Of a stretch of DNA of 46,858 nucleotides, positions 8,262 through 15,939 are shown in pieces. The stretch comes from JARRNO01 sp037384885 (lineage in GTDB: Bacteria > Acidobacteriota > UBA4820 > DSQY01): contig JARRNO010000012.1 in the NCBI GenBank assembly GCA_037384885.1, forward strand, positions 1 to 46,858, in the 5' to 3' direction. A program made the translations under genes and the position numbers. Numbering within the stretch: position 1 is the stretch's first letter; every line of letters begins with the position of its first letter. Below the pieces are notes generated by a model. That model had not been told where the DNA came from. It made no database searches and saw only the letters and a list, made by a program, of their open reading frames with translations.

Positions 8262-10043
8262 GTGTCGCGTGGGGATACCGAGCAAAAAACCGAGGAGGGA
8301 GTGGGTCTTTCCGTGGAGGATTTTTGCTCCCTCGCGGATCAGTTCGCTACACAGGGCCGTCTCGAAGAGGCGGTTACTCTCTATGAAAAGGCCATCAAAC
8401 TCTATCCTCAGAACCTCGCCTTGAAGATTAACCTCGGACGGATGCGGAACCTTCGAAACGAGCGGGAAGAAGAAGAACGCCGCAGCCTTATGGACAAATT
8501 CGCAGGCGAGAGGTCCCGCCGCGACCGGCTTGCCTTTCAATTCGAATCCATGGGAGGCATCTTCGAGGCCCAGGGGCGGGAAGACCGCTCCATCGAATGC
8601 CTCCGTCTTTCTGTGCTCAATAACCCGGAAAACCGCAGCGCCCGCATGGGTATGGCCCGCGCCCATTACCGCAATAACGATTTCGCCTCCTGCATCCGGG
8701 AGCTTCGAAGCATTCTCGCCATCGATCCCTTTGAAGCCGAAGCGCATGCCTTGCTGGGGCGCGCCCTGTTCTATCTCAAGAACTACCGGGCCGCGCTGAA
8801 CAGCATCGTCGACGGCATGATTCTGCACCACGCCGCCGGCCTGGAATCGCCGCCCGAACTGCAGGAAAAATTCAAGTATCTCCTGGACCGCCTGAACGTC
8901 AAAACGCGGACAGACAGAAACGACTTGGTCAAGTCCCGCTTGGATCTCTTCAACAAGTGCGTGCGATACCTGGATCTGGAGAAGGAGGCCATTCTCGGCC
9001 GGGAGGCCATCCGGGACCTGAAGGATCTTGTCAAACCCACGATCGGAGAAAAAGAGAGACAGGACATTCTCAGCGTGGCCCTCCGGCTGCGCGCCTTCGA
9101 GCTGGTGGGCGATCTCTCCGACGAAAGCGTCTTCAGGCTGGCGAAGGTGGTGCGCGAGATGCATGCCGCGGCCGGCGACCTGATTTTCGACGAGAAGAAT
9201 GTCACCGACGAGCTTTTTCTGGTTGAAAAAGGGCGGGTGCGGGTCCAGAAGACAACCCCGTTCGGCGACCAGCCGCTGGCTGAAATGAAAAAGGGCGATT
9301 TCTTTGGGGAGATGAATTTCATCGACCCTTCCACCCGGAGCGCGGAGGCCAAGGCTGTGATCGACACGGACCTGCTGGTGCTCAAGCGTTCCGATCTGGA
9401 GATGCTCTTTGACACGCGCAAGGAAGTGGCCGTCCAGTTTTACTGGAATTTCTGGAAGTCTCTGGCCCGAAGAACGCGAGAGGCAAACAACCTGCTGAAG
9501 ACCTTTTTTAATGAACCGGGCGCCCAGGAAGCGCGGCCGGCCGACAAGGGGCAGGCAGACCAGTCCAAGGCCATTTCCATCGATCTCGACCGGAAGCTCA
9601 AGCTGCTCCAGGAGCGGGGGCTTTCAGCGAAAGAGCTTCGGCTCCTGGCAGCGTTTTCCAGCGAGGAGCTTTACAACGCCAACGAGCTCATCTTCCGGGA
9701 GGGTGATGCAGGGGACATCCTTTACATTATCCTGGACGGCAAGGTCCGGATTTCGAAGCATATCCCTGGCGTGGGGGACGAGGCGCTGGCCATCCTTGAC
9801 AAGGGAGATTTTTTCGGCGAAATGGCCCTGATCGACAACGAGCCGCGTTCCGCCGACGCCAGCGCGCACGTCAACGGCACGACCGTCCTGACCATTAGCC
9901 GGCAGGTCTTGAATGAAATCCTTTCGGTGGACATGGAGTCAGCTTACCAGTTTCTCTCTATTTTGTGCCGCATCCTGACGCAGCGTCTGAGAGAAATCAA
10001 TTTGAAAATCATTCAATGGCGACTGATGGCCGGAGGGTTTTAG
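8262..10043 (+). CDS. TPR protein with two cyclic-nucleotide-binding (CAP_ED) domains
   Basis: The product is 593 residues, starting at a GTG with AGGAGG seven bases upstream. Residues about 20-60 and 95-190 are TPR-like helical pairs (QFATQGRLEEAVTLYEKAIK, then AHALLGRALFYLKNYRAAL). Residues about 269-400 and 455-570 are two cNMP-binding beta-rolls. Their phosphate-binding cassettes read GDFFGEMNFIDPSTRSAEA and GDFFGEMALIDNEPRSADA; the second keeps the consensus Glu and Arg that contact ribose and cyclic phosphate. There is no helix-turn-helix and no membrane segment, so this is a cytoplasmic sensor or adaptor rather than a CRP-type regulator. The ligand is not identifiable from sequence. 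The nnr gene follows after 58 bases. Confidence 0.85.
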   Translation: MSRGDTEQKTEEGVGLSVEDFCSLADQFATQGRLEEAVTLYEKAIKLYPQNLALKINLGRMRNLRNEREEEERRSLMDKFAGERSRRDRLAFQFESMGGIFEAQGREDRSIECLRLSVLNNPENRSARMGMARAHYRNNDFASCIRELRSILAIDPFEAEAHALLGRALFYLKNYRAALNSIVDGMILHHAAGLESPPELQEKFKYLLDRLNVKTRTDRNDLVKSRLDLFNKCVRYLDLEKEAILGREAIRDLKDLVKPTIGEKERQDILSVALRLRAFELVGDLSDESVFRLAKVVREMHAAAGDLIFDEKNVTDELFLVEKGRVRVQKTTPFGDQPLAEMKKGDFFGEMNFIDPSTRSAEAKAVIDTDLLVLKRSDLEMLFDTRKEVAVQFYWNFWKSLARRTREANNLLKTFFNEPGAQEARPADKGQADQSKAISIDLDRKLKLLQERGLSAKELRLLAAFSSEELYNANELIFREGDAGDILYIILDGKVRISKHIPGVGDEALAILDKGDFFGEMALIDNEPRSADASAHVNGTTVLTISRQVLNEILSVDMESAYQFLSILCRILTQRLREINLKIIQWRLMAGGF

Positions 10044-10101
10044 CGGATCGGAACAATCGCGGGGGCAGCCTCCCTTCCGGCCCCGGCAAGCGAGGATATC
10101 C

Positions 10102-11673
10102 ATGGATCTCTTTACCGCCGACAGCATGCGTGAAATTGACCGGCGGGCGATCGAAGACCTCGAGATTCCATCCTTGACTCTCATGGAAAACGCGGCGCGG
10201 GCGGTGGTGTCCGCTCTAGCCGAACACATGGAATCATGTCTCGAGGAAACGACGGCCGTCGTATGCGGCAAGGGGAACAACGGCGGTGACGGCCTGGCCG
10301 TCGCCCGGCTGCTTTCCGGTGAGGGCCGGCGCGTGAAAGTGTTCTTGGCCGCTTCCGCGGGCACGCTGTCCCCGGACGCTTCCATCCAGTTGGAGCGGCT
10401 GAAGTCAGCGGGCGTCGAACCTGAAGACATCAGCTCCGAAGGAGGCGCCGCCCGTCTCGAGCAAGCGCTCGCGCGCTGCTCGCTGGTCGTGGATGCCCTC
10501 CTCGGAACGGGGACGAAGGGCGCCGTAAGGGGCTCCCTTTCCGGCCTGATCGATGTCCTGAACAGGGCGCCCGCGCGTGTCGCGGCCGTCGACATTCCCT
10601 CGGGGCTGTCCGGAAACGCATATGTTCCCCAGGGGCCGGCCGTACGGGCGGATCTTACCGTCACGCTTGGATTCGGGAAGCCTGTTCTCTTCACGCCCGA
10701 GGGCGCCGCCTATTGCGGAGAGGTGTTGGTAAAAGACATCGGCATTCCCACCGCCGCGGCGAGCGGGACCCTGCCCGCCGCGGCCGCGCTGGACAGGAAC
10801 TGGGCGCGCCGCTTCTTTAAGCCCCGGCGGCCCGGGGCCCACAAAGGCAGTCAGGGCAAGGTGCTGCTGGTGGCGGGCAGCGTGGGGAAATCCGGGGCGG
10901 CGGTGTTGGCCGCCAGGGCCGCGCTCCGGGCTGGCGCGGGTCTCGTGACGGTCGCCGTCCCCGAACCAGCTCTTTCCATGACGGCCCAGGTCCTGCCCGA
11001 AAGCATGACCCTGCCCCTTCCGGCCACCGCAGAAGGAACGGCTTCCATGTACGCGCTTTCTCCGGTGCTGGATTTTTCTAAGGAAGTGGATGCGGTTGGG
11101 CTGGGCCCCGGTCTCGGACGCGTCCCGGAAACCGCCGCCCTCGCCCGTCAGCTCTACGCCGAACTGCCTGTCCCCACCGTGGTGGATGCGGATGCGCTCA
11201 ACGCGCTTTCGGAAGAACCGGACTGTGCGGCCGGTCACGCCGCCCCCAGAGTCCTCACGCCCCACCCCGGGGAACTGGGCCGGCTGGTGGGTGCCACGCC
11301 TTCCGAGGTCCTGGAGACCCGGTACGCCCTTGCTCCGGATCGCGCATTGGCATGGGAAGCGGTTCTTCTGCTGAAAGGGTACCGGACTCTGGTGTGTGCG
11401 CCGGACCGGCCATGGAGAATCAACCTGTCGGGTGGGGCGCACATGGCGGCCCCAGGCATGGGGGACGCCTTGACAGGGGTGATTGCCGCCCTCCTGGCCC
11501 GCGGAGAGCAGGCATTCGAGGCGGCTTCACTCGGTGCGTGGTGGCATGGGGCGGCTGCGGATGAAGCCTTTCTTAGGTTGGGGGGCTACGGACTGCTGGC
11601 GAGCGAGGTGGCGGATGCTCTCCCTCTCGTCGAGGGCAAGCTCCGGTCGGAGCAGGCACTTGAAGCATCCTGA
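10102..11673 (+). CDS. nnr: Bifunctional NAD(P)HX epimerase and ADP-dependent NAD(P)HX dehydratase
   Basis: This 523-residue fusion repairs damaged hydrated NADH and NADPH. The N-terminal YjeF_N domain (residues about 1-220) is the epimerase, with the GKGNNGGDGLAVARLL and DALLGTG motifs and an Asp in VDIPSGLSG. The C-terminal ribokinase-like domain (about 230-515) is the dehydratase, with HKGSQGKVLLVAGS, LGPGLG, LTPHPGE, LLKGYRT and the MAAPGMGDALTGV nucleotide-binding motif. The length matches the bifunctional family. It is followed after only 8 bases by tsaE, a common bacterial pairing (yjeF-tsaE), which supports co-transcription. The ORF appears intact. Confidence 0.95.
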   Translation: MDLFTADSMREIDRRAIEDLEIPSLTLMENAARAVVSALAEHMESCLEETTAVVCGKGNNGGDGLAVARLLSGEGRRVKVFLAASAGTLSPDASIQLERLKSAGVEPEDISSEGGAARLEQALARCSLVVDALLGTGTKGAVRGSLSGLIDVLNRAPARVAAVDIPSGLSGNAYVPQGPAVRADLTVTLGFGKPVLFTPEGAAYCGEVLVKDIGIPTAAASGTLPAAAALDRNWARRFFKPRRPGAHKGSQGKVLLVAGSVGKSGAAVLAARAALRAGAGLVTVAVPEPALSMTAQVLPESMTLPLPATAEGTASMYALSPVLDFSKEVDAVGLGPGLGRVPETAALARQLYAELPVPTVVDADALNALSEEPDCAAGHAAPRVLTPHPGELGRLVGATPSEVLETRYALAPDRALAWEAVLLLKGYRTLVCAPDRPWRINLSGGAHMAAPGMGDALTGVIAALLARGEQAFEAASLGAWWHGAAADEAFLRLGGYGLLASEVADALPLVEGKLRSEQALEAS

Positions 11674-11681
11674 ATCCGCTA

Positions 11682-12171
11682 TGCCCCCGCCGGAAAGGAA
11701 GGCCACCGTGGTCCGGCTGGCGAGGCGCTCGGACACGGAAAGCTTGGCCCGGAGAGTCGCCGGGCAGTTGAACGGCGGGGAGCTGCTCCTTCTGAGCGGC
11801 GATCTCGGCGCCGGAAAGACAACCACCCTTGGCCCGGGCTTCCGGGAAAGCCAGATTAAGCGTCAACTCTACATCTTTGCTTAACATGGAACACCTCGTC
11901 AGTCTGGTTAAGCCTTTTCCATTGTGCAGGGATCACTCACGTGGACCTCTACCGGCTGGCTCCCGGAGAGGATCTGGAACCGCTTGGGCTGGAAGATGCG
12001 CTGGGCTCTCATGACCTGGTGGTCGTGGAATGGCCGGAGGCGGCCCGGAAATTTTTCGAGGAATCCGGGCGGACGATCGTGTCCATTTCGTTCTCGTATG
12101 ACCGGAAATCGGGCCGGGAAGCCCGGGTCACCGGTCCCTGCACTGTCGCAGGATCCGTTAGGGGCAAATGA
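11682..12171 (+). pseudogene. tsaE: tsaE, disrupted in the middle
   Basis: TsaE is the ATPase partner of the TsaBD complex, which makes the t6A modification of ANN-decoding tRNAs. The N-terminal half reads from the ATG at 11682 and includes Walker A (LSGDLGAGKTT). The frame then fails at 11884. The C-terminal half is clear in another frame from about 11929 (THVDLYRL, then LVVVEWPEAA) to the stop at 12171. The usual central block with the SPTF-type motif, about 40-45 residues in relatives, is not recognisable in the roughly 120 bases between, so more than one simple indel is involved. Since t6A is normally near-essential, an assembly fault or another intact copy is likely. Adjacent to nnr, as usual. 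Confidence 0.8.
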
Positions 12172-12285
12172 CCCGGAACGGAGCGTCTTGACAGGGATTT
12201 TCAAGGGGCCGGCCGGCCTGTTCTTGACAGAGAGGTGAGCAAGCACTATAGTTATTCCCCGATTGCAAGAGAGGAACCAACACCA

Positions 12286-12537
12286 ATGCCTCTATATGAA
12301 TACGAGTGTGATGCGTGCCATAAACGGTTTGAAAAATTGCAGCGCCTGAGCGATCCGCTCTTGACCGTCTGCCCCCAGTGCGGGGGTGCGGTCCACAAAA
12401 GAATCTCGGCGCCGGCCATCCAGTTCAAGGGAACCGGCTGGTATGTGACCGATTACGGCAAAGGAAGCTCCTCCGCCTCGAAGGCCGGAAGAAGCGAATC
12501 CGGTGGTTCCAAGGACAAGGGCAGCAAGTCGTCTTGA
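12286..12537 (+). CDS. FmdB-family zinc-ribbon protein
   Basis: This 83-residue protein begins MPLYEYECDACHKRFEKLQ and continues with a second pair of cysteines (VCPQCGG), forming the CxxC...CxxC zinc ribbon of FmdB/CxxC_CxxC_SSSS regulators. The C-terminal tail is low-complexity and rich in Ser, Gly and Lys, as is common in this family. The internal ATG at 12286 is preferred over the longer GTG reading from 12235, because the family starts with MPxYEY and a GAGAGG lies upstream. The role is presumed regulatory or RNA/metal binding. It is not established. Confidence 0.88.
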   Translation: MPLYEYECDACHKRFEKLQRLSDPLLTVCPQCGGAVHKRISAPAIQFKGTGWYVTDYGKGSSSASKAGRSESGGSKDKGSKSS

Positions 12538-12670
12538 CCGCCGCGAGGATGTAGCAATGCTGATAAACCTGCCTAGACTAGTTCTCACCGAATGTGACCG
12601 GCCCTTCAACGGGCCGCCCGCCTTTGCAAAATACCTACCTAGACGATAAAACCTACCTTGCTGGCAGTCC

Positions 12671-12692
12671 TCCCAACCAAACGGTTGGGGGG
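12671..12692 (+). terminator. Possible terminator hairpin
   Basis: CCCAACC and GGTTGGG flank a four-base AAAC loop. A U-rich stretch (TTATTTTTAA) follows about 18 bases later rather than immediately, so this may be a weak terminator for the fmdB transcript or another RNA structure. It lies in the 266-base gap before rlmD, in which I find no gene. Confidence 0.35.
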
Positions 12693-12803
12693 ACCCTTCC
12701 TTATTTTTAAGGATCATTGAGTGCGTTCCCCGGCCGCTCCTGAAATACCGCCGTCCGGGACCGGTTCACGTTCAAGCCGCCTCTGTGCTAGATTGGATCG
12801 CTG

Positions 12804-14177
12804 ATGAAGAATAGAAATCCCAGTAAAAAACCGCGGCCGGGACGCCGGCCGGAACGTAAGAAGCCGAAGACGCTCACCAGGATTGACGTGGATTCCCTGG
12901 CGTGGGGCGGCAAGGGCGTCGGCCGGGCCGACGGCAAGGTGATATTCGTTTCAAAGGCGGTGCCGGGCGACTCCCTGCTTGTTAAGCTGACGCGGATCAA
13001 GTCCCGCTATGCAGAAGGGGCCGTCGAAGCGGTCCTCAAGCCCTCCAGCCACCGCGTGGAACCTCGCTGCAAATTCTTTTCTCACTGCGGCGGCTGCCAG
13101 TGGCTGTCCACCTCATACGATGAACAACTCAAGCAGAAAGAACTCCTGGTCACGCAAGTTCTTCGCCATCACCTGGAAGGCGCGGAGCGCCTGCCGGCCC
13201 TTCCCGCTGACCCCGCCACGGCTTACCGCCACCGCGGGACCTTTCATGTGAAGCCCTCGGGGGGAGGCGTTCGGATCGGATTCTACCAGGAGGAGAGCCG
13301 CAAGGTTGTCAACCTGGACGTCTGCCTGCTCTTCGACGACTCGTACAACGAACGCTACGGTGAACTCAGAAAGGCCCTGAAGTCAGCGCCCCAAGCCTTT
13401 TCCGTGACGGAAATGACGTTGGCGCGCTCGGAAGGCGCAGAGCAATACGCGCTCCACCTCCAGCTGGCCCGAGGGGGAGCCGGCGAAGCCGAAGCCCTCT
13501 GCGAAGCGGCCTTGAAAGCCGGAGTGGATGGAGTTCTCGTCACGCCGGCGGGCGCACCGGAACGCATCCTGGCGCGATCCGGCCGTCCCTGGACCACCTA
13601 CGGCCTTCCAGCCGGGCTGGGTGGATTTCGGAGAGATCTTGAAATGCGGGCGGACGTCCGGTCCTTTACGCAGGCCCATTACGCCATGAATCGCCGCCTG
13701 GTGGAGCTGTCCGTGAGCTGGCTCGGCCTCGCGCATCACGAAAGGCTCCTGGAGCTGTATGCCGGCCTCGGGAATTTCACCCTGCCCCTTTCCCGCGCCT
13801 GCAAGGAGGTGGTGGCGGTAGAAGCCTCCCCCTTCGCCCATGAGGATGCAAAAGAAAATGCGAGGCTAGCCGAAGTAGAAAACATCCGTCACGTTCCGGG
13901 CGATGCGGCCGACTGGACCTCAAAGATGGTCATGAAGAGCGACCGGTATGACGCATTGCTGCTCGACCCTCCGAGAACGGGGGCGCGCGATGTTGTCCAA
14001 AACATCCGGTTCCTTTCCCCCCGGCGCATCCTTTATATTTCGTGCAACCTGCCCGCCCTTGACCGGGACCTCGGAATTCTGGGGCAGCAGGGATACCGCC
14101 TGGCCCGGATCCAGCCCGTCGACCTTTTCCCCCAGACCTATAACCTCGAAACGGTTTGTCTCCTCGAGAGAGAGTGA
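12804..14177 (+). CDS. rlmD: 23S rRNA (uracil-C5)-methyltransferase, RlmD/TrmA family
   Basis: The product is 457 residues. A basic leader is followed by a TRAM RNA-binding domain (about 22-82: IDVDSLAWGGKGVGRADG). Next comes the iron-sulfur cysteine cluster (CKFFSHCGGCQW), and then a C-terminal SAM methyltransferase fold with LELYAGLGNFTLPLS, LLDPPRTGA and the catalytic ISCNLPALDRDL, whose Cys attacks uracil C6. These features define the TrmA/RlmC/RlmD group; the Fe-S cluster favours RlmD/RlmC-type rRNA enzymes over TrmA. The choice of U1939 (RlmD) rather than another uracil is inference. The gene appears complete. Confidence 0.9.
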   Translation: MKNRNPSKKPRPGRRPERKKPKTLTRIDVDSLAWGGKGVGRADGKVIFVSKAVPGDSLLVKLTRIKSRYAEGAVEAVLKPSSHRVEPRCKFFSHCGGCQWLSTSYDEQLKQKELLVTQVLRHHLEGAERLPALPADPATAYRHRGTFHVKPSGGGVRIGFYQEESRKVVNLDVCLLFDDSYNERYGELRKALKSAPQAFSVTEMTLARSEGAEQYALHLQLARGGAGEAEALCEAALKAGVDGVLVTPAGAPERILARSGRPWTTYGLPAGLGGFRRDLEMRADVRSFTQAHYAMNRRLVELSVSWLGLAHHERLLELYAGLGNFTLPLSRACKEVVAVEASPFAHEDAKENARLAEVENIRHVPGDAADWTSKMVMKSDRYDALLLDPPRTGARDVVQNIRFLSPRRILYISCNLPALDRDLGILGQQGYRLARIQPVDLFPQTYNLETVCLLERE

Positions 14178-14215
14178 AAGGCGCCGGCGCCAAGCGATCC
14201 GCCGCCGCAAAGACG

Positions 14216-14243
14216 ACAAAAAAAGCCGCGTCAGCGGCTTTGA
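14216..14243 (-). terminator. Rho-independent terminator of the tRNA-Gly gene
   Basis: Read on the minus strand, AAAGCCGC and GCGGCTTT form a perfect stem with a four-base loop, and the stem runs directly into seven Ts. It lies 20 bases downstream of the tRNA 3' end. Confidence 0.85.
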
Positions 14244-14262
14244 TGATTCCTCAGGAAAATTT

Positions 14263-14338
14263 TGGAGCGGGAAACGGGATTCGAACCCGCGACCCCAACC
14301 TTGGCAAGGTTGTGCTCTACCAGCTGAGCTATTCCCGC
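14263..14338 (-). tRNA. tRNA-Gly (anticodon GCC)
   Basis: The minus strand folds as a canonical cloverleaf. The acceptor is GCGGGAA pairing with TTCCCGC, the D arm is AGCTCAGCTGGTAGAGC, the anticodon stem-loop is AACCTTGCCAAGGTT with GCC in the loop, and the T arm contains GGTTCGAATCC. The discriminator base is T and the CCA end is encoded. It stands alone, with its own promoter and terminator. Confidence 0.97.
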
Positions 14339-14349
14339 TCGGCCAATGT

Positions 14350-14378
14350 ATTTAAGCAAACCGCCGGCGGGGTGTCAA
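14350..14378 (-). promoter_or_regulatory. Sigma-70 promoter for tRNA-Gly
   Basis: On the minus strand, TTGACA (14373-14378) is followed after 17 bases by TTAAAT (14350-14355), or after 18 bases by TAAATA. The tRNA 5' end lies about 11 bases further down, consistent with a short 5' leader removed by RNase P. Confidence 0.7.
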
Positions 14379-14389
14379 GAGCGGAGAGA

Positions 14390-14411
14390 AGGTGGGTGAT
14401 GCCACCCACCT
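14390..14411. other. Perfect hairpin upstream of tRNA-Gly
   Basis: AGGTGGGTG and CACCCACCT form a nine-base stem with a four-base loop, followed by a second imperfect stem (GCTCCAG and CTGGAGC). There is no T-run on either side, so a terminator is not well supported. The function is unknown. Confidence 0.4.
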
Positions 14412-14560
14412 GCTCCAGAGGAGCGCTGGAGCTGCACAAGGAAGGGGTCCCTTCTATTCTCTTGTTTTTCCGTGGCTTAAGGGACAATCGCCCGGCCGGG
14501 TGCGAAGAGGGCCCCTGTGGACGCTCCTTGACCCCCGCGGCCCACAGCAGGTAGACTTAA

Positions 14561-14833
14561 CGGGCTGCTGAAGAGCTCGCATAGGCCGCGCGCAAGAGGC
14601 TTGCGAATCCAATGCGAGTGCCGGCGAGCGAGGAGGGGCGGGCGCCCTTTCGACGAGGCGGAACGAAGCAGATGCCCCGAAATCCCTTTTTCCCGGAGGG
14701 TCGCCGCATTAAAATCCCGCCTCTGTGTTGTCGTTACAAGGCGATACGCATCGTCATCGACGTCGTTGCGACGCCTTGCATGTGAGGTCGTAAACCAGGC
14801 AACGCGACCTAATTAGAGTCTTTCAGCAACCTG
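14561..14833. repeat. MITE-like non-coding element with terminal inverted repeats
   Basis: The ends are imperfect inverted repeats of 18 bases (left GCTGCTGAAGAGCTC, right read in reverse GTTGCTGAAAGACTC; 13 of 18 positions match). Inside are two more inverted repeats, CAAGGCG...CGCCTTG (14737-14778) and AGGTCG...CGACCT (about 14785-14810). No open reading frame looks real. Size, ends and internal symmetry fit a miniature inverted-repeat element or other dispersed repeat. No clear target duplication is visible. It fills most of the 555-base gap between the tRNA and the next gene. Confidence 0.5.
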
Positions 14834-15020
14834 TCAGCTTCATTCGTTGTAGCAGACGTGCAACGGCAAGATCCATCCAAGGAGGAACCTTTCATGAAAG
14901 CCCAGAACGTGCTCATTATGGGTGCCGCGGGACGCGATTTCCATAATTTCAATGTCTTCTTCCGCGGCAACTCCGACTACCGTGTAGTCGCCTTCACGGC
15001 GACCCAGATCCCGGACATCG

Positions 15021-15139
15021 CCGGGCGCCGATATCCCGCCGCCCTCGCGGGGGAACTCTATCCCGAAGGCATCCCCATTTACGACGAAAAGGACCTGTCC
15101 GACATCATCAAGCGCGAAAAGATCGACCTAACCGTCTTC
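15021..15139 (+). repeat. 119-bp perfect direct repeat, copy 1
   Basis: This segment codes in frame for part of the N-terminal block (AGRRYPAALAGELYPEG and on to DLTVF), where it is clearly native. It is identical base for base to 15613-15731. Confidence 0.97.
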
Positions 15140-15612
15140 GCAAAAGCCAGACCACGCGCCGCGTGTGCGAAATCTTCCGGAACGCAGGCAAGCGCGTGGT
15201 GGCGATCCGCCATCCCATGCCCTACGGCGACCTGGTGGCCCAGAAGGTCCAGCGCTTTGCCACGATGGAAGACCTCGACAAGTACAAATGCACGATCGAA
15301 GAGCGCGAGGAATACGAGCCTCACATCCGCAACGGCGTGGTGGTCTACGCCGGTGTAGACTACGAAGCCATTCTCCGTGAAGCCGAGCGCGAGGCGGACG
15401 TCGTCATCTGGGACGGCGGCAACAACGACTTGCCGTTTTACCGCTCCGACTGCGAAATCGTCGTGGTGGATCCGCACCGCCCCGGTCACGAAGTCAGCTA
15501 CCATCCCGGTGAGACGAACCTCCGCAGGGCCGCCGCCGTAGTCATCAACAAGATCGACACGGCCGACCTGGAGGACATCTCCGACGTGCGCGAAAGCATC
15601 CGGGAAGTCAAC

Positions 15613-15731
15613 CCGGGCGCCGATATCCCGCCGCCCTCGCGGGGGAACTCTATCCCGAAGGCATCCCCATTTACGACGAAAAGGACCTGTCCGACATCAT
15701 CAAGCGCGAAAAGATCGACCTAACCGTCTTC
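15613..15731 (+). repeat. 119-bp perfect direct repeat, copy 2
   Basis: Identical to 15021-15139 but in a wrong reading frame, and sitting where relatives have an unrelated segment of the GTPase. Both copies end at the same base (after GTCTTC), yet continue into different parts of the gene. Confidence 0.97.
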
Positions 15732-15939
15732 CCGGCGATGGGATACGGCGAAAAGCAGGTGCGTGATCTGGAAGAGACCATCAACAAGTCCGACTGCGAC
15801 CTCGTGATCATCGCCACCCCCATCGACCTCGGCAAGTTGATCAAGATCAACAAGCCCAGCGTCAGAGTCCAGTACGAACTCCAGGAGATCGGGCAGCCCA
15901 CCCTCGATTCCGTGCTGGCGAAGTTCTTGTGAGGACGGC

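Larger units (their letters stand above)
14894..15932 (+). pseudogene. COG2403 predicted GTPase (cyclic 2,3-diphosphoglycerate synthetase-like), rearranged
   Basis: Three blocks of one conserved protein are present in three different frames. Block 1 (14894-15139, after a strong AAGGAGG) is the N-terminus (MGAAGRDFHNFNVFFR). Block 2 (about 15140-15612) starts inside the P-loop (KSQTTRRV) and carries HPMPYGDLV, YEPHI, DPHRPGHE, PGETNLR and the GTPase NKID motif. Block 3 (from about 15732) is the C-terminus (PAMGYGEKQ to the stop at 15932). Between blocks 1 and 2 about 70 residues are absent; between blocks 2 and 3 the native segment is replaced by a perfect second copy of 15021-15139. Relatives are about 440-460 residues and sit beside arcC and argF, as here. 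The reaction of this bacterial family is not established. Confidence 0.82.

Noticed and set aside
7875..9164. 429-codon minus-strand ORF
   Set aside because: It is antisense to the TPR/CAP_ED gene and crosses the 5' end of the secreted-protein gene in another frame; no domain or ribosome site.
10405..11442. 345-codon minus-strand ORF
   Set aside because: Shadow of nnr in GC-rich DNA, without any motif.
15021..15731. CRISPR-like or tandem repeat
   Set aside because: Only two copies of 119 bp, 592 bases apart, inside one coding gene; no array structure or cas genes.
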